DNA of 53,828 nucleotides. Origin: an uncultured Eubacteriales bacterium. GTDB lineage: Bacteria > Bacillota > Clostridia > Lachnospirales > Lachnospiraceae. This document shows positions 41,724 to 47,695 of this stretch, piece by piece; the stretch's first letter is position 1; the number at the start of each line of letters is the position of its first letter. Under the pieces are notes generated by a model. The model was not told where the DNA came from. It made no database searches and saw only the letters and a list, made by a program, of their open reading frames with translations. The stretch spans positions 1 through 53,828 of the forward strand of contig UQYF01000016.1 of NCBI GenBank assembly GCA_900545175.1, written 5' to 3'. The position numbers and the translations under genes were made by a program.

Positions 41724-43730
41724 ATGAGTAAAGGTAAGAAGAAAATGAAGCTTGTTGCGTCAGCACTTGCTATCGGAGCAGGTGTGGCAGCAGTGAATGC
41801 GCTTAAGAAGAAAAATGGTGAGTGCAAGCAGGGTGATTCCCCAAAAAGCACTGAAAAGAAGGGAATGCCGGAGGAGAGAAAGGAAGAACTTAAGCAGTTT
41901 CGCAACACGGAGCGCGGAAGGTATGAGAAGAACAGCAAAGGAATTTACTACACGAATGGTAATTATGAAGCCTTTGCACGTCCTGAGAAGCCGGAAGGCG
42001 TCGATGGGAAGTCAGCGTACCTTGTAGGAAGCGGACTTGCATCACTTGCCGCTGCATGCTTCCTTGTAAGAGATGCACAGATGCCGGGAAAGAATATTCA
42101 TATTCTTGAGGCGATGGATGTTGCAGGTGGTGCCTGCGATGGTATAAATGACCCGACAAGAGGCTATGTAATGCGTGGCGGACGTGAGATGGAGAACCAC
42201 TTTGAGTGTCTGTGGGATTTGTTCAGAAGCATTCCTTCAATCGAGACACCGGGCGTATCGGTTCTTGATGAGTATTATTGGTTGAACAAGCATGACCCTA
42301 ATTACTCATTGTGCCGTGCGACAGTTAACCGTGGTGAGGATGCACATACAGATGGCAAGTTCAACTTAAGCCAGAAGGGCTGCATGGAGATTATGAAGCT
42401 GTTCTTTACAAAGGACGAGGATCTCTATGACAAGACAATCGAGGATGTATTTGATGATGAAGTATTCAAATCCGATTTCTGGTTATATTGGAGAACAATG
42501 TTCGCATTTGAGAACTGGCACAGTGCTCTTGAGATGAAGCTATATTTCCAGAGATTTATCCACCATATCGGCGGACTTCCTGATTTTAGTGCGCTTAAGT
42601 TTACAAAGTATAATCAGTATGAATCACTTATCCTTCCTATGAAGAAGTACCTTGAGAAGGCAGGTGTTAAATTCGAGTTCAACACAGAGGTAACGAATGT
42701 TGAATTTGATATAACAGGCGAAAAGAAGGTCGCAAAGAGAATTATATGCAGGCACAAGGGAGAGGAGAAGATTATCGACCTTACCGAGAACGATATGGTA
42801 TTTGTAACCAACGGAAGCTGTACGGAGAGCACAATCTACGGTTCACATACACAGGCACCTGTCGGTGATGCCGAGGTCAGAACAAGCGGTGTATGGAGCC
42901 TTTGGAAGAATATCGCAAAGCAGAGCCCTGATTTTGGACATCCTGAGAAGTTCTGCTCAGATATATCTAAGACTAACTGGGAGTCAGCTACAGTTACAAC
43001 TTCTGATGAGACAATCATAAATGCAATCAAGAAGATATGTAAGAGAGACCCAAGAACAGGAAATGTTGTTACAGGCGGTATTGTAAGCTGCAAGGATTCT
43101 AAGTGGTTACTAAGCTGGACAATCAACAGACAGGGACAGTTCAAGGAGCAGAAGAAGGAAGAAGTATGCGTATGGGTATATAGCCTGTTTACAGATGTTC
43201 CGGGCGACTATGTAAAGAAGCCTATGAAGGAGTGTACAGGTGAGGAGATTGCAGCTGAGTGGTTATATCATCTTGGAATTCCTGTAGACCAAATTGACGA
43301 GCTTGCAAGAGATAAGGTTGTATCAGTGCCTACAATGATGCCTTATATTACTGCATTCTTCATGCCAAGAAGAAAAGGAGACCGTCCTGATGTCATCCCT
43401 GATGGATGCGTGAACTTCGCATTCCTCGGACAGTTTGCCGAGACACCGCGAGATACGATCTTTACAACAGAGTATTCTGTGAGAACAGCTATGGAGGCTG
43501 TATACGGACTTCTCGGAGTTGACAGAGGCGTTCCGGAGGTATGGGGCAGTGTATATGATGTGAGAGAGCTTCTTGACAGCTCTGTAAAGCTTATGGATGG
43601 CAAGTCACCTCTTGAGATAGAGCTTCCTGGTCCGCTTAATGCACTCAAGAAGCCTATAATCAAGAAGATAAAGGGAACAGCCATTGAAAAGCTCTTAAGA
43701 GACCATGGAGTATTAAGAGATTATATGTAA
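41724..43730 (+). CDS. ohyA: Oleate hydratase, FAD-dependent, with hydrophobic N-terminal extension
   Basis: 668 residues from ATG 41724 (AAAGGTGG upstream). The core (~95-668) has the dinucleotide motif VGSGLASLAAA (101-111) and family blocks GGREMENHFECLWDL and RFIHHIGGLPDFS. It adds water to the cis double bond of oleate to give 10-hydroxystearate, a known way to detoxify unsaturated fatty acids. Residues 1-95 are extra: a Lys-rich start, a hydrophobic stretch (KLVASALAIGAGVAAVNAL, 9-27) and a charged linker, suggesting membrane attachment. A terminator follows. Confidence 0.95.
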   Translation: MSKGKKKMKLVASALAIGAGVAAVNALKKKNGECKQGDSPKSTEKKGMPEERKEELKQFRNTERGRYEKNSKGIYYTNGNYEAFARPEKPEGVDGKSAYLVGSGLASLAAACFLVRDAQMPGKNIHILEAMDVAGGACDGINDPTRGYVMRGGREMENHFECLWDLFRSIPSIETPGVSVLDEYYWLNKHDPNYSLCRATVNRGEDAHTDGKFNLSQKGCMEIMKLFFTKDEDLYDKTIEDVFDDEVFKSDFWLYWRTMFAFENWHSALEMKLYFQRFIHHIGGLPDFSALKFTKYNQYESLILPMKKYLEKAGVKFEFNTEVTNVEFDITGEKKVAKRIICRHKGEEKIIDLTENDMVFVTNGSCTESTIYGSHTQAPVGDAEVRTSGVWSLWKNIAKQSPDFGHPEKFCSDISKTNWESATVTTSDETIINAIKKICKRDPRTGNVVTGGIVSCKDSKWLLSWTINRQGQFKEQKKEEVCVWVYSLFTDVPGDYVKKPMKECTGEEIAAEWLYHLGIPVDQIDELARDKVVSVPTMMPYITAFFMPRRKGDRPDVIPDGCVNFAFLGQFAETPRDTIFTTEYSVRTAMEAVYGLLGVDRGVPEVWGSVYDVRELLDSSVKLMDGKSPLEIELPGPLNALKKPIIKKIKGTAIEKLLRDHGVLRDYM

Positions 43731-43805
43731 AATCAAGCCGTGACAGGCAGGCTTAAAAGACCGCTTTAAGTTAATACAGCTTATAAAAGCCGTGAATGCC
43801 TGAAT

Positions 43806-43845
43806 AAACGTGTGGAAGTGAGAAATCATTTTCACACGTTTTTTA
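43806..43845 (+). terminator. Rho-independent terminator after ohyA
   Basis: AAACGTGTG (43806-43814) pairs with CACACGTTT (43833-43841), extended by GAA/TTC, and is followed by TTTT. Confidence 0.85.
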
Positions 43846-43857
43846 TATAATAGGATA

Positions 43858-44057
43858 TGAGGGTCAAAAGGTATTTTGCCCCTCATTTGATATCTCCGAA
43901 TTGCTCCGCTGTAAAACAGCTCCCGCAATTCTAAAACATTCAAAATCCGCTGATTTACTGCGTAAATCGCTGCTTCCTCATGTTTTGCGGGTCCCAAGTT
44001 CAAAAGCCTAATCGTGCAAGCACGAACGGCTTTTTGACCTTTTGACCCTGATATCAT
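43858..44057 (-). repeat. Dispersed structured repeat, copy 2 (inverted relative to copy 1)
   Basis: Read on the minus strand from 44057, it aligns with 2868-3065 over its full length. It keeps the conserved strings AGGGTCAAAAGGTC, TTGGGACCCGC, AAAACATGA, GAATGTTTT and CCTTTTGACCC. Stems differ by paired changes: AAATCC/GGATTT becomes AAAGCC/GGCTTT; GCAAG/CTTGC becomes CGTG/CACG around the same CTTG loop; CATTTTTC/GAAAAATG becomes GATTTAC/GTAAATC; GCAC/GTGC becomes GCTG/CAGC. The final hairpin here is TGAGGGTCAAAA/TTTTGCCCCTCA with one mismatch. It lies between ohyA and the amino-acid transporter. Confidence 0.85.
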
Positions 44058-44240
44058 AATAGGAAATTACGCAAAGCAGAATTCTTTCGCAATTCGAATT
44101 TAGAAAGCTTTATTTTACAAAGCCTGTGATAAAGCTTCCTGCGATGCATTGCTTTTCAGCCGTAAATAATTGGGTGAAGCGGCATCTAAGCTGTGTTGTG
44201 CGTCTCCATGAAAAATCAATGTTAAATTTATACAAAAAAT

Positions 44241-44256
44241 ATGTATAATTATACAT
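44241..44256 (+). promoter_or_regulatory. 16-bp perfect palindrome upstream of the transporter promoter
   Basis: ATGTATAATTATACAT resembles the ArgR box pattern TGNAT-N4-ATNCA. A second imperfect repeat TATAC...GTATA (44230-44246) overlaps on the left. It ends 21 bp before the -35. It is a candidate site for an amino-acid-responsive regulator; the ArgR assignment is a guess. Confidence 0.45.
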
Positions 44257-44277
44257 TATTATATGCGAAAATACATA

Positions 44278-44306
44278 TTGTTAATGCCTTAAAAGTGTGC
44301 TATTCT
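44278..44306 (+). promoter_or_regulatory. Sigma-A-type promoter of the amino-acid ABC transporter
   Basis: TTGTTA (44278-44283), a 17-bp spacer and TATTCT (44301-44306), giving a leader of ~34 nt. Confidence 0.65.
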
Positions 44307-44346
44307 AACCATATAAGAAATCAGTGAATTTCTAAGGAGGAGAATT

Positions 44347-45201
44347 ATGAAGAAGATTATTGCAGTTATTGCAGCACTTACAATGGTTGTTGCATCGCTT
44401 ACTGCTTGTGGAAAGTCAGGCAGCAGCACAGCTAAGACAGCCAAGGTTATCGACATTGACCTTACAAATGAGGAGTATGCATTCGGAGTTGACAAGGATC
44501 AGCCGGAGCTTCTCGAGAAGGTAAACGCATTTATCAAGGAGATTAAGGACAACGGCAAGTTCGACGAGATATGTAGCCATTATTTTGGCGACGGTGAGCC
44601 GGTAGGTGTTGAGTCGGCAGCTTATGATGCAAGCAAGGATCAGCTCGTCGTAGCCACCAATGCAGCATTTGAGCCGTTCGAGTATATGATTGGTGACAAG
44701 TATGCCGGAATTGATATGGAGATTGCCGGAGCGCTTGCAGAGTACCTCGGTGTTGAGCTTGTTGTACAGAACATGGACTTCGATGCGGTATGTCTCTCAG
44801 TCGGCCAGCACAAGTGTGATGTCGCCATGGCAGGTCTTACGGTTAAGCCTGACAGAGAAGAGTATGTCACATTCTCAGACTCATACTACAGTGCTTCGCA
44901 GCAGCTTATAGTTACATCTGACGACACAGAGTTTGACTCGTGCAAGACCGCTGATGATGTCAATGCGCTTTTGGCAGCCAAGGACAGCAAGGTTAAGATA
45001 GGTGTACAGAACGGAACAACAGGTCAGTTCTATGTAGAGGGCGATGCTGATTGGGGCTTTACAGGCTTTGCAGCACAGTCAGTTGGCTACAAGAGCGGTT
45101 CACTCGCAGTACAGGATCTATTAAACGGAAATATACAGTATGTAATAATCGATGCTGCTCCTGCTAAGTGCATAACCGAAGCTATCAACAAGATGCAGTA
45201 A
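44347..45201 (+). CDS. Amino-acid ABC transporter substrate-binding lipoprotein, apparently circularly permuted
   Basis: 284 residues. A lipoprotein signal peptide ends in ASLTAC (lipid-anchored C21). Residues ~97-190 match the first lobe of family-3 binding proteins (ATNAAFEPFEYM, GIDMEIAGALAEYLG, MAGLTVKPDREEYVTFSDSY), and ~215-283 the second lobe up to YVIIDAAPAKCITEAI. The segment that normally closes these proteins (LTNEEYAFGVDK...ELLEKVNAFIKEIKDNGKFD...HYFG) is instead at residues 39-81, before the first lobe. The total length is near normal, so it is a rearrangement rather than a duplication. It delivers a polar amino acid to the permease/ATPase encoded next. Confidence 0.88.
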   Translation: MKKIIAVIAALTMVVASLTACGKSGSSTAKTAKVIDIDLTNEEYAFGVDKDQPELLEKVNAFIKEIKDNGKFDEICSHYFGDGEPVGVESAAYDASKDQLVVATNAAFEPFEYMIGDKYAGIDMEIAGALAEYLGVELVVQNMDFDAVCLSVGQHKCDVAMAGLTVKPDREEYVTFSDSYYSASQQLIVTSDDTEFDSCKTADDVNALLAAKDSKVKIGVQNGTTGQFYVEGDADWGFTGFAAQSVGYKSGSLAVQDLLNGNIQYVIIDAAPAKCITEAINKMQ

Positions 45202-45267
45202 GAATAACGGATATATTTCTTCGGCAAAGGCTGGGGAATATATCCGAAAGAAATAAGAGAGGTTTAA

Positions 45268-45978
45268 ATGGGCAATTTTGGTCAGAAGGTTAGTAAATTT
45301 ATCGAAATTTTCATCGAACAAAATGGCTATGTAAGAGTGTTGGAAGGGTTGAAAAATACCCTTCTAATTGCAGTTATAGGACTTATTATAGGTATAGTCT
45401 TAGGAACTCTTATAGCCACAGTCAGGGTCATACCTAAATATAAGGTATTTCCACGTATACTTAATGGAATATGCAGCTTTTATGTAGGCCTGTTCAGAGG
45501 AACGCCTATGGTTGTGCAGCTTCTTGTATTTTATTATGTTCTTCTTCCTATTATCGGAGTGAAGATGACAGGTGTGCAGGTATCAATGATGGTATTCGGA
45601 CTTAACAGTGCCGCATACATATCGGAGATTATGAGAAGTGGTATTATGTCGGTTGATGCAGGGCAGCTTGAAGCGGGAAGAGCAGTCGGACTCAGCTTTT
45701 CAGTCTCAATGATCAAGATTGTAATACCGCAGGCAATCAAGAACATTCTTCCTACTCTCGGCAATGAGTTTATCGCTCTTATCAAGGAGACATCGGTAGT
45801 GAGCTTTGTAGGTGCTGCCGATTTGTATGTTGCGTTTAACTATATCGGAAGCAACAGCTATGAATTCATGGTGCCGTATCTTGTCATGGCAATAATTTAT
45901 ATCGTTATCGTGCTTTTGATAAGCGGTGGAATCAAACTTATGGAAAGGAGCCTGAGAAAGAGTGATAGACGTAATTAA
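45268..45978 (+). CDS. Amino-acid ABC transporter permease (HisM family)
   Basis: 236 residues, about five membrane helices. The EAA loop that contacts the ATPase is EAGRAVGLSFSVSMIKIVIPQA, shown here in part. It belongs to the polar amino-acid permease family and probably acts as a homodimer because no second permease gene is present. AGAGAGG precedes ATG 45268. Its end overlaps the ATPase start by 17 nt. Confidence 0.95.
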   Translation: MGNFGQKVSKFIEIFIEQNGYVRVLEGLKNTLLIAVIGLIIGIVLGTLIATVRVIPKYKVFPRILNGICSFYVGLFRGTPMVVQLLVFYYVLLPIIGVKMTGVQVSMMVFGLNSAAYISEIMRSGIMSVDAGQLEAGRAVGLSFSVSMIKIVIPQAIKNILPTLGNEFIALIKETSVVSFVGAADLYVAFNYIGSNSYEFMVPYLVMAIIYIVIVLLISGGIKLMERSLRKSDRRN

Positions 45979-46795
45979 TCTTGAGAAGCATTTTGGAAGC
46001 AATAAGATATTAAAAGGAATTAATATCACAGTGAATAAGGGTGATATACTTGTTGTTATCGGACCATCAGGTTCCGGAAAGAGTACATTCCTTAGATGCC
46101 TTAACTGTATGGAGGATCCTACAGGTGGACAGATTATTTTTAATGGTGTCGATATAGCGGATATGAAGGTTGACATTAATATACACAGAAGACACATGGG
46201 AATGGTTTTCCAGCATTTTAACCTGTTTTCCAACAAGACTGTTATACAGAATATTATGCTTGCACCTGTGTATGTTCAGTGTCAGGAATTGAGAAAAGCA
46301 AAGCGCAAAAACGCAGTCACCGGATTTACCAATATATTCAGAAGCAAAGATAATAAAAAGGAACTCATACCGATAACAACCACTAAGGCTGAGATTAAGA
46401 AGAATGCGAGAGATAATGCAATGAGCCTTCTTAGAAGAATCGGCTTGCAGGACAAGGCTGATGTATATCCATCAACACTTTCCGGCGGTCAGAAGCAGAG
46501 AGTTGCGATTGTGAGAGCACTTGCCATGAATCCGGATGTGATTCTTTTTGATGAGCCTACAAGTGCGCTAGATCCTGAGATGGTAGGAGAAGTATTAGAT
46601 CTTATGAAAGCTCTTGCAAAAGAGGGAATGACTATGATTATAGTTACACATGAGATGGGATTTGCCAGAGAGGTTGCTAACAGAGTAATCTTTATTGATG
46701 ATGGTCAGATTCTTGAGAGTGCTCCGCCAAAAGAGTTTTTCTCAAATCCTAAGAACCCACGTTTAAAGGAGTTCTTATCCAAGGTCCTTGCATGA
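45962..46795 (+). CDS. Amino-acid ABC transporter ATPase (GlnQ-like) with an internal insertion
   Basis: 277 residues from GTG 45962, against about 240-250 for the family. Walker A is GPSGSGKST (34-42), the Q-loop VFQHFNLF, the signature LSGGQKQR (173-180) and Walker B VILFDEPTSALD. Residues ~105-142, between the Q-loop helices and the signature, form a Lys/Arg-rich insertion not usual in GlnQ/HisP proteins. It energises the permease encoded immediately upstream. A terminator overlaps the stop codon. Confidence 0.93.
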   Translation: MIDVINLEKHFGSNKILKGINITVNKGDILVVIGPSGSGKSTFLRCLNCMEDPTGGQIIFNGVDIADMKVDINIHRRHMGMVFQHFNLFSNKTVIQNIMLAPVYVQCQELRKAKRKNAVTGFTNIFRSKDNKKELIPITTTKAEIKKNARDNAMSLLRRIGLQDKADVYPSTLSGGQKQRVAIVRALAMNPDVILFDEPTSALDPEMVGEVLDLMKALAKEGMTMIIVTHEMGFAREVANRVIFIDDGQILESAPPKEFFSNPKNPRLKEFLSKVLA

Positions 46796-46808
46796 TAAGG
46801 ACCTTTTT
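46781..46808 (+). terminator. Terminator overlapping the ATPase stop codon
   Basis: AAGGTCCTT (46781-46789) and AAGGACCTT (46797-46805), followed by TTT. The stop codon TGA (46793-46795) is in the loop, so the left arm is coding sequence. Confidence 0.88.
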
Positions 46809-46954
46809 GTGTATCCTGCGATTAATGAAGCAGTGGAAGAATGGGTAAGCTGTATGGTTATATAAAAAAATGCAAAGCATTGATTTTATATGAGCATAAA
46901 TTGAAATTGAAGCTTGTATGTCGTTAATTATTTTGAAAGGAAAGAGGGTTGTAT

Positions 46955-47656
46955 ATGGCATTTGTTGAGTGCAGACATTTAAAGAAAACATACCGGATGG
47001 GTGAAGTGACTATATCAGCGCTTTCGGATGTGAATTTTGAGATTGAGAAGGGCGAGTTCTGTGTCATTGTAGGAGCATCCGGCGCAGGAAAGACTACAAT
47101 ATTAAATATTATAGGCGGAATGGATACATTGACCGATGGGGAGGTCATACTTGACGGAAAGAAAATATCCGATTATAAGTCAAAGCAGCTTACGACATAC
47201 AGAAGATATGATATAGGATTCGTATTTCAGTTTTACAATCTTGTGCAGAATCTTACTGCTCTTGAGAATGTGGAGCTTGCATCGCAGATATGCAAGGAGC
47301 CTATTGACGCTATGACGGTGTTAAAGCAGGTAGGACTTGAGAACAGGGCTGCTAATTTCCCGGCACAGCTTTCAGGCGGTGAACAGCAGAGAGTGGCGAT
47401 AGCGAGAGCTTTGGCAAAGAACCCTAAGCTGCTTCTGTGTGATGAGCCGACAGGTGCATTAGATTATGCGACAGGTAAGCAGGTGTTAAAGCTTTTGCAG
47501 GACACATGCAGGAGGGATGGAAAGACGGTTGTTGTGATTACTCATAACAGCGCCCTCACTGCAATGGCTGACAGAGTTATAACAGTGAAGAACGGTACAG
47601 TGACATCCGTTATAAAGAATGAGAAGATAGTTCCTGTTGAGGATATCGAGTGGTAG
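46955..47656 (+). CDS. ABC transporter ATP-binding protein, MacB/LolD type
   Basis: About 233 residues from ATG 46955 (GAAAGAGGG upstream; a TTG at 46949 is less likely). Walker A is GASGAGKTT, the signature LSGGEQQR and Walker B LLLCDEPTGALD. It pairs with the large FtsX-type permease encoded 39 nt downstream. In Firmicutes such pairs act as mechanotransmitters, antimicrobial-peptide resistance systems or lipoprotein-related machines rather than classic pumps. Confidence 0.93.
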   Translation: MAFVECRHLKKTYRMGEVTISALSDVNFEIEKGEFCVIVGASGAGKTTILNIIGGMDTLTDGEVILDGKKISDYKSKQLTTYRRYDIGFVFQFYNLVQNLTALENVELASQICKEPIDAMTVLKQVGLENRAANFPAQLSGGEQQRVAIARALAKNPKLLLCDEPTGALDYATGKQVLKLLQDTCRRDGKTVVVITHNSALTAMADRVITVKNGTVTSVIKNEKIVPVEDIEW

Positions 47657-47695
47657 GTAATTGCCTGTGAGAATAGAAGAAAATGGAGGATTATT

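Noticed and set aside
43713..44057. 114-codon minus-strand reading frame over repeat copy 2
   Set aside because: It runs through the ohyA terminator and the structured repeat, has no ribosome site, and has no counterpart in copy 1.
44058..44346. T-box or riboswitch leader for the amino-acid transporter
   Set aside because: The promoter at 44278 leaves only a ~34-nt leader, and no T-box core sequence is present.
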